From Saccoglossus kowalevskii (taxonomy: Eukaryota; Hemichordata; Enteropneusta; Harrimaniidae), in assembly GCF_000003605.2 (NCBI RefSeq), contig NW_003116452.1:246993-289069 (forward strand): DNA of 42,077 bases, read 5' to 3'. The first letter of the stretch is position 1. The number at the start of each line of letters is the position of its first letter. This document shows positions 20,701 through 33,357 of the stretch, in pieces. A model generated the notes under the pieces. The model was not told the origin of the DNA. It made no database searches and saw nothing but the letters and a program-made list of their open reading frames with translations. Made by a program: the position numbers and the translations under genes.

Positions 20701-23633
20701 TTGACGGGAAATGATCGCATATGTTATGAGTACATATACAATAGATATCTTATTTCACCTTAGACTGACTGGCTCTAACACCTCAGAGGTATCCATTTCT
20801 GTGTGTTTGTATATTTGGAAGCAATCACCAAACGAGAGACTACAATGATAGGGAAAATTAAACGAAGCACCCTGTAGACTCTTATTGTCGAGAAGACTGG
20901 CTATTTTGAATTACTAGAAAAGGGTTTGATTTCATTTTAATGAATAAAACATCGTGTGTGATGCTTTGAGGAATTGAAAATTTATAGATACATTCCTATT
21001 TGGAGCAAAAAAGCAACTGTAGCAGAGTATCAATGGCATTTTGAATGACGTACACTGACAAAAACCTGCAAGTACTACAACTGAACTGGTTAAAAAATAC
21101 GGTGTTTATTTTAACGGGCTGAATGGATGGTGAGTGACCTGTTGGTATCAAAAGACTTTCGTTATTCAATTATAACACCAATAATTCCATACGACGTTTT
21201 TTCACGCATTCAACATGGTATACACAATAACAGATACTGGGAAAAAACGCAGATCATCAATGGGAATTAATTAAACAATTGTTTGCGAGTGATATATATT
21301 CACCTGCTAAGTAAGTATACAGGTGATATAAATAACTCACTTTTTCTATCATTTCGTCATTACTTAGAAATTCATGGTTGTCGCGAAAGATTATTTGACC
21401 GGATGACACGAAGAGTAATGTGCAGTGTATCATATATCCACCATCAGCCTCGAAGACACATTTTCACTTGACGTGGATGTGTATGTTCATTTTGTTCTCG
21501 CTGATTTCGACATTGGTCGAGATAGCCTCAATATATGTAAAACATGTCAGAGATTTGCCCCCCCCCTAGAGATACATAACATGGTAAACAGATTTATTCA
21601 GAGTGCCCCAGTACAGTACAGTACATACCCACAGCTGTTCACATATAATGTCACTGTTAGGATGCATGCTTTCAGATCCAGATATACAGATATTTCGCGC
21701 ACTGATTTAACTGTGTATATGGCATAAATTTAACGTTCACGGACTCATTTGTTTATATTTGACGATATTTCTACTTCACTCGTGGATTTAGCTGCTATAT
21801 ATGATATACATGATACTGTGCTTACCAAAGCATAGTGAACTATATATGACCACGTATGTAAAGACTGATTACCATGGAAACGACGTTCACTCAAAATGAT
21901 CTACTTGTGCAGATTCCGTCTGGTCTCAAGTTTACGGATGTGACGTTGAGTGTATACCTCCGGAACAAAGTATCATTTTTCCCAATTATTTGACCATGTT
22001 TTGTATTGTATTACCAATATTTTGGTTCAAACGAGTTTCCTACATTTCCTTACCCTGTCTCTATAACATATACATAACGTGGGGTTTATCATACAATAAT
22101 ACATATTATCACGTATTTATATTATGTGGGAAATATAATACCTAAATGGAAGGAATAAATGATGCGAAAAAACACTTAATATACTAAATAATGTAATTTA
22201 TATATTATATTCGTGGAAAACACAAACAGTCATCCAGTGAAACTGTGTGCTTAATAAAATGTATCTATGTGGCCTTTGTATACATGAAGACATTCACATA
22301 ATATGTACACGTTGTTCTAATTCAGCTTGTCTTTTTCTAAACAGCAGAACTTTTCACAAAATGACAATGATAAGATGGTAACGGTAATACGAATTTTAAA
22401 CTGTTGAACGCGTAATTCTGATTTAATTAACGCGCAATATATTCATATTGGTTTCAGTTAATGTTTGCGGATATGTTGAAGGTTATAGAAAGAGGTATTT
22501 TGCATGAAGTCAAAGCAACTATGTGCATTATAAAACTCTGTGTATTACAAACTGCACTTTCATGTTTCATTTTCCCGGAAAGTAACCGATATTGCTACCA
22601 GAGATGAAAATAGACAGTTGTTATCATTATTGCACTCCTTTTGTACACAATGAATTCTAAGTATAATAAAATAACGTATACTTTTAGCTGGAAAATATTA
22701 CACAATATCTAACAGAGCTTTAACACATCAGTTGTATATTGCAAGGATATAAACATGTAATGTCTCACAAGCATCTACAATCTCATACTTGGTTTATCGT
22801 TTGTCACTCTATATACTGAGTTACGATTTACTTAGTACATCGTATAGTGCACTGTGTGAATCGTTTCGTCGAGAAAACCTAGTTTTATGGGTTACTGACC
22901 GCAACGCCAACGAGATGCAAATATACCGATTAATACAACACAGAACACGATAAAACTGAAGGTTTCAGCAAGCAATCGCTGTCGTTAATGTACTACTCTT
23001 AATTTAAATGCAGACGAACACGAATATTGCAAGCGCTATCAATAATTCAGCACGGAACACTTTACATTGAAAGCATCATCTTAACATTAGAACCCTTTGT
23101 CTCGTTCGCTCTGAGGTGTTTGTTAGAACTCTGCTACACTCTATCCCATGAGGGAAATATACACGCCTCCATTGATTAATGAGAGTGGTATAAATGCACA
23201 CATATACATATGGGATGTGGCATAAACTCGCTCAGGCGATATATATATATATATATGGTATAACCTTTTTTCATGAGCATACACTCTTTCTGTATTTGTA
23301 CGCAGATTAGTAAACCGTCAATCTTGTTTTCACTTGGCAGTTTCGGACATGGAGGGAAGTTGTTTCTCAACTATTAACACGTCCAAAATAACCCGCATAT
23401 CCCCGCGAGTTTGTTCAACAAGTATATGCTACATTAATAATTCATAACAATTCTGATCAAATTAACCTTGAATAACACGATATGTTCAAACAGAGAAATG
23501 CAATAGTCGGCACATATACTGTAGTCCTGATAATAGCGACTAGCTTAACGGTCAAATCTACAGTCAGCAGGCGTACGTGATAATAACATAAATGCGATAA
23601 TTACTATATGAGGGCCGCCATCTTGAATGCGGT
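17786..23633. other. AT-rich intergenic region
   Basis: No gene supported on either strand. Short frames (17985-18245 minus, 18559-18783 minus, 21425-21727 plus) match nothing I know. Simple repeats are present at 19168-19215 (GGT/GT-rich) and 23240-23257 (TA). Confidence 0.55.
19168..19215. repeat. GGT/GT microsatellite
   Basis: GATGGTGGTGGTGGTAGTGTGTGTGTGTGTGG; the His-rich minus-strand frame over it is an artefact. Confidence 0.85.
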
Positions 23634-23963
23634 ATAAAACTAAATAAGAGTCAAGTTATGAAACGCATTTTTTTAGATTCCTACAAATCAAGACAAAAAA
23701 TGCCAAAGAACATAGAACACTTTCTTGGAGTATTTGAAACCAAAAATTTGCATTCCTGCTCAGCAGCCAATCAGTGACGGCCTTACAGTTAGACGACAGT
23801 TTCGGTTGCAAATACCCCGGGCAAGTGTATAATTAGGTGTTCGTATTTAAGAGATTTTCCCACACAAAAACGACGAATTCAGCCGTGAAATATTGGCATT
23901 TCTGTCCTGAATTATAGGAATCTGAAAAACGCGTTTTACAACTTGTCTCTTATTTAGTTTTAT
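23634..23963. mobile_element. MITE-like element with ~75-80 bp terminal inverted repeats
   Basis: ATAAAACTAAATAAGAG at the left is repeated in complement at the right end (CTCTTATTTAGTTTTAT), and the match continues inward through ACAAGTT, AAACGC, AGATTCCTA and ATGCCAA with scattered mismatches. It is about 330 bp with no coding capacity. A target-site duplication is not clear. Confidence 0.75.
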
Positions 23964-23984
23964 GCTGAGGCGGATACAGGATTT

Positions 23985-24110
23985 TGTTCATGGGGGGGGG
24001 GGGTCCAAACTTTAAAATCTCTAGACTAAGTTAATGATTTTTTTTATATTATACAAAAACAAATTGAATAAATTTTTCAACCGGGGGGGGACCCATCTCC
24101 AATATCCCAA
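23985..24110. repeat. Poly-G-containing dispersed repeat
   Basis: GAGGCGGATACAGGATTTTG followed by an 11-G run, then a second 8-G run and ACCCATCTCC. This layout resembles the end of a common invertebrate interspersed repeat; the family is not identified. Confidence 0.4.
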
Positions 24111-26940
24111 CTGTTATGTAACATTCAAGATGGTAGTATATATAGTATAGTATATATCGCATTTATTTTATTATCACGCGTGCACTAGCTGACTGTGATC
24201 AAATCCTAGTCTATAATATGTATCATATGCCTTATGTGGTATTGTAATGAAGTGAACCACGCGTCCAACCAACCAACCAGCCAACACACCAACAATGATT
24301 GAATGAATAATCCACCAACTACCCCAACAACCAACTTATTGACCAACCAACTTACTTATCTATACTTTGAAATACAGTTGGCAAAATCGCATATTCATCT
24401 CACGAGATAGTTAGTGAGTTCTCTTTCGGTTGCTCTGCTGAATTTTCTGCACCGGTGAAATCGAAATTGTATATCACGCCAATGAGGTTTATCCACTTAC
24501 GTGTTAATGAATTACTTCCAACTCAACAAGCACCATCCGCAGATATCAGGAAACACTACGAGTAGCTTGAATTTTATGATGCGCTTTTAAAAGTATTAAA
24601 GGTCACAACTATAATGTTAAAAGCTCGTGGTCGTCGTGCAGCGCGTGTTCGAGTTTCATGTTAACAAACAGTGTATTTTACACGTGTTTTGTACGTCGCT
24701 ATTAGCCTCATATCGAACAGAACGCGGCGCAACGACAACCGACCTTTAATGCATTTCTTTGATGCAAAATAAACCAATTATTACATCGGTTGAACAACTA
24801 AAAGGATATAGGAGAACTGTGATATATAAAAATATTCAATCAATCAATGAAAATGTAATTTAATAAGTCGACCTGTGAGCTGAATGTTTGATTCTACCCT
24901 TGACTGGAATACATATCAATTGATTCATATACTCTGAGTGAATACGGTGTGCAATGATACTTAGAACATTTTTCATAGCATCAGGGCTCGAACAATGAAG
25001 CACATGTGTTCCACCACGCTAACCTGGAAGGGGAAAGATAGTCAAATCAAAAACATGTCATTATCTTCCCCCATTAATGATAGTCTTAATAGTACAGCAC
25101 ATGTTATAAACGCATATGCGTGCGTTTAGGTTTGACGAATGTAATAACATTTAATGTTATTTTCTGTTTTGTTATTAACTCTTTCTCTGCGCTGCTTACA
25201 ACTCGACAGATTTGTTTATTCACAGTAACGAAATTTAAAGGTCTCCGCGTATCGCCACGGGCAGCAATAATTCAAATTCTTGGTGCTGACCTATTGTTAG
25301 TATGTATATTAGTCTCAGCATAATCATAGTTTCTATTTAGAGTGGAGTCTATGAATATTAATTTCCATAAATAGTATTTTCCAATGAAATATTATTGTTC
25401 ATCAATGGTAGTTTCTATGATGAGTAGTATCCGCGAGTAATGACTTTACAGAATACATTTAATCACACTGTCTAATTTTCACGAATATTAGTTTCCATGA
25501 AATAGTATATTCCAGAAAATGATACTATCATCATCATCATCATCATCATCATCATTATTTTTGCTTTTACTCGGACCAACAATTATCCAGATTACCCAGA
25601 CCTAAAAACTAAACGATAGTCATTACGCGATTGTTGCAGTAATTTAAAGGATTTGACCCAGCGTTGTGAATCTATGGACATTTTTTGAGCAATAGACATT
25701 ACTGATAGTTCGACATGATTACCAACGTGTATTGTGAGCTTGAATTGTCATTTTGTTAAGACTCGATGTATCCCCCAAATAACTACGAGTCCAATTTTAA
25801 AGAATGGGGTCAATTTTGTTATCTTACCTAGTTTTGAATAAACCCCTTATAACTCCTAATCACTTACAACTGCGATTATTATGGTATCAGGTATATCTAT
25901 CCTCATATACAGTTGAACACACATTCTTTATTAATTTTTTGCTGTTTGCAGGTTCAACATTGCAATTATAAATGGTATTAATTTACTTCCTTCCATGACT
26001 CTATTCTAACGGTTGTCATAGTCGTATTTAAATAGGATATGAGTGAAACATGCCATAATTTAGTTGAAATATACTCTGACCAGTTTTGGTCATGTGTCCT
26101 AACGTTCTGAGAATTATAATAGCTACATACTTTGTAAACTGTTAATGTGTATCAAACTTTGTCAAGTATAAATAAGAAATTCTGACTGTTTACTGGAATT
26201 TTATAAATGGTACTCGGCTGACCACCACTCGTTGAAAAGTATTATTATCCATTGTGTTATATTCAAAATAGTATGCACGGGGCCCGCACCAAATTATTGT
26301 TTTGATAGGTTTGGTTTCGAACCGTCGCTATCGACAATAATTTCCCTAGCCTGGGACTTAGAAACATTATCCACCCTAACGCCATGTCACCCCTCGAAAA
26401 ATCATCACCCAACCTCATATCATTGCTCACTAGCACAATGTGATTCATACCCGTGAACGAGTCGACGAGTCCATACTTCTCCATTTACAAATCTAAAGCC
26501 TTTTTTGTTCCTTGTAAAACATCGGTAATGTGCATCTCCCAATAGATGATCGTGTCTTGTTAATCAATTTATGATTCGGCTGTGAGCACTCAGAACTAAG
26601 CGTTCGGAATTCTACCACAACGGCAACGAATTTCATATGGATAGCGCCTGTGAATAACCTATCTCCAATAATCGCGCATGGTCGTATCGTGTGTAGTCAC
26701 CGCCAGTATTTGTGCCACAGTATTCAGTCGTGCGATTCTCTTCGAAGTAATCGTTATTAACGTGCTATTGAGTTTTCTCGTCGATCGCATATGTACAGAA
26801 AAAACAACAACAACAACAACAAAACGTGCTACAGCCTCAACGTATATTCGCATATTACAGCCATCTATCAGCACTGTTCAGCTAACCGTGCCATAGCTGT
26901 GATATAGTTTGCAATAGACTGAACACTTGATTAGTACACA
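24111..26940. other. Intergenic region upstream of GPCR
   Basis: No gene. Simple repeats: CCAACCAACCAA-like near 24266-24350, (ATC)n at 25526-25555, (CAA)n at 26803-26822. A tRNA-derived SINE-like stretch on the minus strand near 24985-25030 (GTTAGCGTGGTGG, GTTCGAGCCC) is possible but weak. The GPCR promoter must lie here; no TATA box is clear. Confidence 0.5.
25526..25555. repeat. ATC trinucleotide microsatellite
   Basis: About ten consecutive ATC units in intergenic DNA. Confidence 0.9.
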
Positions 26941-27957
26941 ATGCAGTTACTCTGGACCAATGTGAGTAATGTAACGACTAACCATTCATCATCGCAACTA
27001 ATCGAAGATACATATTATGTATATATTCCTGATTGGATTTTCAACTCGTTTATACCTTACTTCTGCACTATCATATGCATTTCCGGTTTAGTCATGAACG
27101 GTATTGTGATTTTTATCATTCTTAGATATCCAGGAATGCGATCCATCCCCAATTACTACATCCTTAATTTGGCCGTGGCAGACGCATTATTTCTACTCGG
27201 CCTGCCTTTTCTTATTTATTTCAACTTCTCCAAAAACTGGGTGTTTGGAACCTGTTTGTGTAAAATAGTGTTAAGCTTGGACGTAATGAACATGATGACA
27301 GGTATATTCACCTTAACAGCTATGGCAGTAGATCGATATGTAGCCGTTGTACACACGGCATGGTCCAAGTCAAAACGCACTGTACAACATACGCAACTCG
27401 TGTGTGTAGTTCTTTGGGCGGTCTCGTTCGTGTCAACGACACCTTTATGGCTTTATTCCACGTTACAACAATTTAATGGACATATCGTGTGCAATGTGAT
27501 GATGCCATTGACTGTGCAGTATGTGTTTCTCATCTACACGTTTATTATCGGATTTGGCATACCTTTGATCATCATATTCATCTGCTACCTGCGAATAACC
27601 GTTTATCTACAGAGAATCATAAAAACAGTTTGTACAAGACGAAAAACTAAAATTGAAAAGGTCAGTATAATGGTCGTGATGGCTGTCCTGTTGTTCTCCG
27701 TGTGCTGGCTACCTTTTTGGATTACTCGCATTGTGTCACTGAAACACCCACTACTATACAAACAAAAACAATTCCAATTTGCTTATTACTTCACCTCATT
27801 TTTGAATTATATAAATAGTGCATTAAACCCACTAGTTTATGCCTATTTCAAACATGATTTCGCCAATAAGTTTCCAACATTAACAGTGAAATGCGCCGAA
27901 AAGAAAACAACAATGAATAATAAACATAAGACAACCTTAGAACTGCATTATCTGTAA
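26941..27957 (+). CDS. Class A GPCR, somatostatin/opioid-like
   Basis: Single-exon receptor of 338 residues. N-glycosylation sites at N7, N10 and N14 precede seven hydrophobic helices. Landmarks: N53 (TM1), LAVAD with D81 (TM2), C107, D114 in LSLDVMNM (TM3), DRY 131-133, W159 (TM4), C184 in loop 2, P208 (TM5), CWLP 255-258 (TM6) and NPxxY 296-300 (TM7). SLDVMNMMTGIFTLT with VDRYVAVVH, and NYINSALNP, resemble somatostatin/opioid/allatostatin-C receptors; D114 is where those receptors hold the basic residue of the ligand. It likely couples Gi/o. An in-frame TAG lies at 26932-26934, supporting this start unless GATTAG there is a splice acceptor. The tail lacks an obvious palmitoyl-Cys cluster. 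Ligand is unknown; galanin- or NPBW-like alternatives remain. Confidence 0.9.
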   Translation: MQLLWTNVSNVTTNHSSSQLIEDTYYVYIPDWIFNSFIPYFCTIICISGLVMNGIVIFIILRYPGMRSIPNYYILNLAVADALFLLGLPFLIYFNFSKNWVFGTCLCKIVLSLDVMNMMTGIFTLTAMAVDRYVAVVHTAWSKSKRTVQHTQLVCVVLWAVSFVSTTPLWLYSTLQQFNGHIVCNVMMPLTVQYVFLIYTFIIGFGIPLIIIFICYLRITVYLQRIIKTVCTRRKTKIEKVSIMVVMAVLLFSVCWLPFWITRIVSLKHPLLYKQKQFQFAYYFTSFLNYINSALNPLVYAYFKHDFANKFPTLTVKCAEKKTTMNNKHKTTLELHYL

Positions 27958-28021
27958 ACGTTTTTTTCGCAATTTTATATATTTGTATTTGTACTGATTA
28001 TTCGGCTTTACGAAAAAATGT

Positions 28022-28027
28022 AATAAA
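28022..28027 (+). promoter_or_regulatory. Polyadenylation signal of the GPCR
   Basis: AATAAA 64 nt after the TAA stop, in the expected place for a short 3' UTR. Confidence 0.6.
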
Positions 28028-29403
28028 GTTTTAATTAAGTCTGAATCAAAATCGATTGTCAGTCAAACAACAATCAATAGACTAGTTTTATAATGGGTTT
28101 GTTGAACACATTCAGCTATCTGTTTAAAAATTATGTTAGCTTCACTGATCTCCCGGGAAGAAGTGATAACAGCATTATATATCGGCAAAACTACACGAAA
28201 CCAAGTGACAACAGCGTGTCTTCAAATGTGACCCGAACTGTACACAGGGGTCTTTTTCAATCATTTTAGATTATCCGACCCTTCCAATTTCTATCATAAA
28301 TTTTCGTGCATCTTATAAGGTATTAGCATAATTTGTTTCCAAACAAATCATAAATTAGGTATGCACGGTACAGTTATCGTTATAATAACGAATGTAGTTG
28401 ACATCCATATTTGCTGTATCGATCCTAGATTCAAGTTAGATATGATGAAGCAAAATCGTGATATATGATACATACTTATGGCACGTGTTACAGTTCACAA
28501 CGAGTATTGAATTTGCCACAGCAACATATTTTTATTTTAAATGTGAAAAACTCTCATCAACGTTCGAAAGATTCAAATTCAACTCGTAAGGTATATTTCA
28601 GAAATATATAGCATCACCATACCTTTATAAACAAAATTACACAAGCACAGACATGCATTCTTCCTGTGTTTAGCTGTGATTATCTGCGAATTTATTTAGA
28701 GTGTCATATATTGGGAAATAGACATGATGATTAATATCAGTACCATTGTGATACCAGGGATCAGTTTTGAGATTAAGATAATTGCAGCGGCAATGATTAC
28801 TCAATAGATACTTGACAGATTTAATGTCGCCACTCTGCATACATTATTTATAAAATATATACGTTGCTATAGAAACGGGGGAGATTGAGCATATAAAAGT
28901 GACATTTTATTTATTTCAATGACATTAAACGAAATAATTTCAAATATATACATGAATTTATAGAAGGGTTGTTTACATTTATGATAATACACCTCATTGG
29001 TGTAGTATACTTTATATTTCAGCCAACTTGAATAATACAATACATTCGTTCGACTAATAGACTATATGTGTGGCCAGTAACTTTAGAGAAAAGCAGTTAA
29101 CATGTGTTATATCATAGGTTGTTCTTTTTTCAAACAACGCTTAATTTCGACAAAAAACAAATGAAGGAGTTTGACGCGGCTAGTTTGAAAGTCCGACTGA
29201 AAAATCAAACGTTTTTTTATTGTATGTTTTTCGAGCAAATTTCCATAAAAAAAACAGCACATTATGGCTTAACGTGATGGGATATCTTATAAAAAATTTG
29301 ATTTGCACTGTTTTATTTATTTGATAGTAAAATTGTCTCATTAAGTTATATGAAATTTACTTTTAGATGAATATTATATCGAACTCATTATATATTGTTA
29401 CAG
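28028..29403. other. AT-rich intergenic, nothing recognised
   Basis: No gene, RNA or clear repeat between the GPCR and the inverted-repeat element. Confidence 0.5.
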
Positions 29404-30276
29404 CATGGAAGGTACTAACGGAAGGAGCCACGACGCCTCTCAAGTTGTCACTTAAGCCTCTTAACTGCCTTATTTCCTTTTGTTTCAACCCAAGTTAATA
29501 CAAACAAAGTTGATACAAACATTGTCTAGCTCATCTCATGATAGTTTGCGATTATTTACACAAGTTACGAGTTAGCGGAAAATGATATAACCTCGCCGAT
29601 TTTTAACGTGACCATAAAATATATGCGCATTATGAAATTACGGTCATCACACATGCGCACTCGGTTTGTGAGGTGTTAATGGTCAAAATACGTATTTCAC
29701 AACCAGAAACTCAACAGATGAACGTTTGACTTCACATGTTTTCATTATTAGCAATTGTAACTAAAACAAGATTTCGATCGTCTACAACAACAATTTCTAA
29801 GAACTCCTAAAATATTACCGCAGAGAAAGTGTCTAGGCATGCCCTTCTTTCGATACTATCTTCTCTGGTGGTGTTCGCCGATGCCCGGTGGTCGAAAATT
29901 TTGAGCGTCAAGCCCACGCACTGATGATGGTACCATTGAATAATGCAATCGTTATTGTCACAGGCAATCATTGATTACGTCTCATCACCATTACAAATAC
30001 AAAAAGATTCACGATAGTTAAACAGTTCTTCTTCAATCGATGTTATATCTGCCAATTTTTCAATAAATCTCGCCAAGATCTCCGGAAACAGACGTCATTT
30101 TCAATCTTGTGCATGCGCAGTTCGTCTATTGCTACCGAACATGCTCCGAATATTACCGAATGCTCGAGATTAGCGTAACCAATTGTAAGAAGGTGCCAAG
30201 AACTAACAAGAACCAATGTTTGTGAACAAACATTTACAAACGAGCGTCGTGGCTCCTTCCGTTAGTACCTTCCATG
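29404..30276. mobile_element. 873-bp element with perfect 33-bp inverted ends
   Basis: 29404-29436 (starting CATGGAAGGTACTAACGG) and 30244-30276 are exact reverse complements over 33 bp. The inside (29437-30243) has no transposase frame; similarity between the ends stops abruptly after 33 bp. Perfect identity implies recent activity or recent inversion. Flanks (TTACAG / GTTGCAG) give no clear target duplication. Both ends read MEGTNGRSHDA when read outward-to-inward, so an inverted exon duplication is an alternative to a non-autonomous DNA transposon. Confidence 0.7.
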
Positions 30277-31432
30277 GTTGCAGCACAGTCCCTCGACACC
30301 CGGTTAGGAAACGCTATTGTTCTAAGGTGTGAATCGCCCGAGTCCCATGTACAGTGCCTGTTTCGCTTGTGGGGAGAGAGCGGTGACGTCATAGCATTAA
30401 CTTGGAGCTCGTTCGAAGCACATCCGTTCAGTGGACGTCTAAAAATATTGCGTGTTTTTGAGCAAAGTCGGTAAATTTTATTTAAAGTTACAAATCTTTG
30501 TGTGATCATATCGGTTTCGGGAAAAGGCACATGTATTTTAAAATCCATATTCTTTATAAATAACGAAAAAAAAAGATTTCGATTTCATATTATTGGTAAA
30601 ATATTGGAATATCAATGTGTTGTGTCGACCGTGATGTTTGGATACTTTCCTATTGTGTACTTGATAGTACGTCTTATTCATTATGCAAATCACTCGCAAT
30701 ATACAACTCGTGAATTATGTCATACAAATATATTCCTGTCCCTTGTCTCCATAATATATAAAACATATGTAAATTGAAACAGAATGTACAATATATTTTA
30801 CAACTTTTCTTGAAAATATTATGTAAAGCTTAACATTCATTAAAATGAGTATCTCTAGACGTGGATTGTTAAGGTATATTTTAAGGAATAAGTTCGTCCA
30901 CACGTAGAGATAATTATATGCTTTATTTACACTAATGCAATTGAGATTTTTCCAGAAACTCTTCATTGAATATTTTGAATACTTTTGCCAGGTTGTTTAT
31001 ACATAATGTGAACTGTAGTTTGGGACAAAATCTGGATCCAATAGATCGCCATATGATGTACTATATTATTTTAATCCAACAACCTGTGTAATGGAAAAAT
31101 ATCAACAGAATATAACGTAGTACATAGCATTGTGATATTAGTTTAAATAATAATTATGTATGCCCCCAAAGTTCAATCGTTATGGCACTTTCTCCTATAA
31201 CGGCAAGAAATGTTATCTCAATATTTACCTTGATTTGCCTGATTTGAATCGCTCAGAATTGAAAAATTCAAATTTATTTCAAGTAATGTGTACTAAATTA
31301 TTTTATTCAATTTGTGAAAGCCAATTTTTGAGGTATGTATATAATAGCATCAACGAAATACGGGTAGTAACTATTGGACTGTTGTTGCTATTTAACAAAA
31401 TTTGATTGAAAGAAGTTACATATTTTTATCAT
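30277..31432. other. Intergenic; CpG-richer block then AT-rich DNA
   Basis: 30277-30475 is richer in CG and contains a full CRE palindrome TGACGTCA (30385-30392); its open frames on both strands match no domain. The 81-codon frame at 31160-31405 is unrecognised. No gene is supported. Confidence 0.4.
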
Positions 31433-31825
31433 GTTTGCTCTATTAGTGGCATGCAGGGCAACAGTAGCCCATATGCTTACGTAAATTACAGAAAGGTTTT
31501 CTTTTGTGAAAATAAGTAATATTTTAATGACAGCCACAGTATACAGGTTTTTGGTTTATATGCCCTTCTATTGAAGATCTTTTATTTAGTGTTTTTTATA
31601 ACAAATCGAACCTACTCACTTAAAATGAAGTTTCTCTGCATAATATGAGGTTATTACGAGTCTGCTGCGCGTCGTTCGTAATAACCTTATATTTTTATTC
31701 GTAATTAATATACTTTTCATACATTCATTTTTGTTGGTGATGTACATGTTATATTATTTCATTCCAAAGCTGTGAACTTTTGTTTAACTTAATTGTACTG
31801 ACTGGAGAGTTGGTAATTACTAGCA
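31433..31825. repeat. Repeat A, copy 1 (with deleted palindrome, copy 4)
   Basis: Nearly identical to 33750-34177, from TTTGCTCTATTAGTGGCATG to GGTAATTACTAGCA. It carries a shortened palindromic element at about 31648-31700 (ATGAGGTTATTACGAG...CGTAATAACCTTAT) that lacks 33 bp present in the other copy. Confidence 0.9.
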
Positions 31826-33003
31826 GAGATCGTGTACGTTGCTTTTTTGAATTAATATAAAATATTTTTTCTCAAATCAAGTCTATAGAAATTACTTGTT
31901 TTCAAATTATTATCAACTTGTTTTTTTATTGCATTTCAAATAATGGTGCGCTACATATTCATGGTAATAGTTTTACTTGTTTTTTTCATATTTTTCTTTC
32001 AATTGAATATCAACCATGTCTAGTATATCGTAAGCAATAAAGTACTCTTGTAATACTAATCAGTTTCTAATGCAATGTATATGATTGATAAACTTTTCAC
32101 CAAAAAGAGCTTGACGCGCAAAGCATTCCTATAATCCTGCAAGAATATATATATATGTCAAAATATCATAGAAATCCTATAGAAATTTGTCCTATGTGAC
32201 AATGTTATGTATCAATCCTCAATTATATTTTACATCCTTTACAAATGCGCAGTACATTTGTAAAAAAACAACTAGTCATGTGATATGGAATCGCCTGAAA
32301 CGACTATATAGTAGTAACATGATCAGAGCGGAAATCTACAACCTGGTGAATACGTGTGTTTCCAATATTTGCAAAAGTTCGGGTTCAACCAAGCGAGGGA
32401 TTTTCTACGAGAGTACACTCTGTAACGACATACAGTTAAACACTAATCGCTTTGCTAACTGGCATTCGACGAACAATCTTCATACAAAAGTGCGGGGAAG
32501 AAAGGACACGTAATCAGATACAACAATTACTAAAACACAAATTCCGCAGTCGTTGAATTGGTGCGTCTTTCACTTAGTATCACTCAACAAAAAAACTGTA
32601 GCCGTAGCAAATGACTAATCTGTGAACCAAACATAAGCGGAGATGAACCAATAAAATGTTTGTAATCCGAGTCTGATTACACACAGTGTTTACGTGAAAA
32701 GACAGGAAAACGCAAAACACCCAAACGCAGGTGATCAACGTCGTCACGAAACCATGACAAATTAATCATCTTAGTAGTAGATGAACTATTTGAAGACAAA
32801 CGAAAAAAAAAACCCGTTGAGTTGTCGAATTATTAGATGTATATTTTGATTCCAACGCAAGTGTTACTCACAAATATTACGCCGAATTGTTGCTGACCCG
32901 CTCCGCCAGGATTGTCATTAAAATCACTGTGTGTGAGTGATTTCTGTTATTTAACGTATTAAGTATTTATGTTTAATACAGTTTTAAATGTGTCATCTTT
33001 TAT
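31826..33003. other. Intergenic; unrecognised 108-codon frame
   Basis: The frame at 32187-32513 (+) shows no known motif and lacks support. The rest is AT-rich. Confidence 0.4.
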
Positions 33004-33270
33004 ATGTAACTTTGAGTGGTAGATTAAGCGATGTAATCTTTCTCCTCACTACCGGCTGTATAGCAACCAGGCTGTTTATTGGTATAGACAATTTCAAGTC
33101 AATGCCAAGGCAAGAAAAAGATTACCGGCACCAATGCTTGATTGTTTTTAAGCTCAACGTGTGATTATCTTAGCTAGCGTGGCTAACACCTGGACACTAT
33201 ATATTGTGTGGCATCACAGATTGAGGGTGTTGGCTAGCTGGCTCGACAAGCGCGACAGGCATTGTTTTAT
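33004..33270 (+). repeat. Left inverted terminal repeat of DIRS-like element
   Basis: Complement of 34929-35175, sharing ATTACCGGCACCAATGCTTG, GTGGCATCACAGATTGAGGG and GCGCGACAGGC blocks with small indels. Confidence 0.85.
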
Positions 33271-33357
33271 TGCAGTTTTTCTCCCGTTAGACTAAAACTC
33301 GGCTAAGACGTACACATAGTCAAAATATACTGCAGTGCTAAGAAGTCAAGCAAAACG

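Noticed and set aside
24985-25030. tRNA or tRNA-derived SINE on minus strand
   Set aside because: A- and B-box-like words exist, but no cloverleaf could be folded; too weak to list as an RNA gene.
30234-30548. 104-codon minus-strand and 66-codon plus-strand frames
   Set aside because: Overlapping frames on both strands in a CpG-richer block, no domain; part of one frame is the 33-bp inverted repeat.
32187-32513. 108-codon frame (+)
   Set aside because: No known domain and no gene context; composition like the surrounding non-coding DNA.
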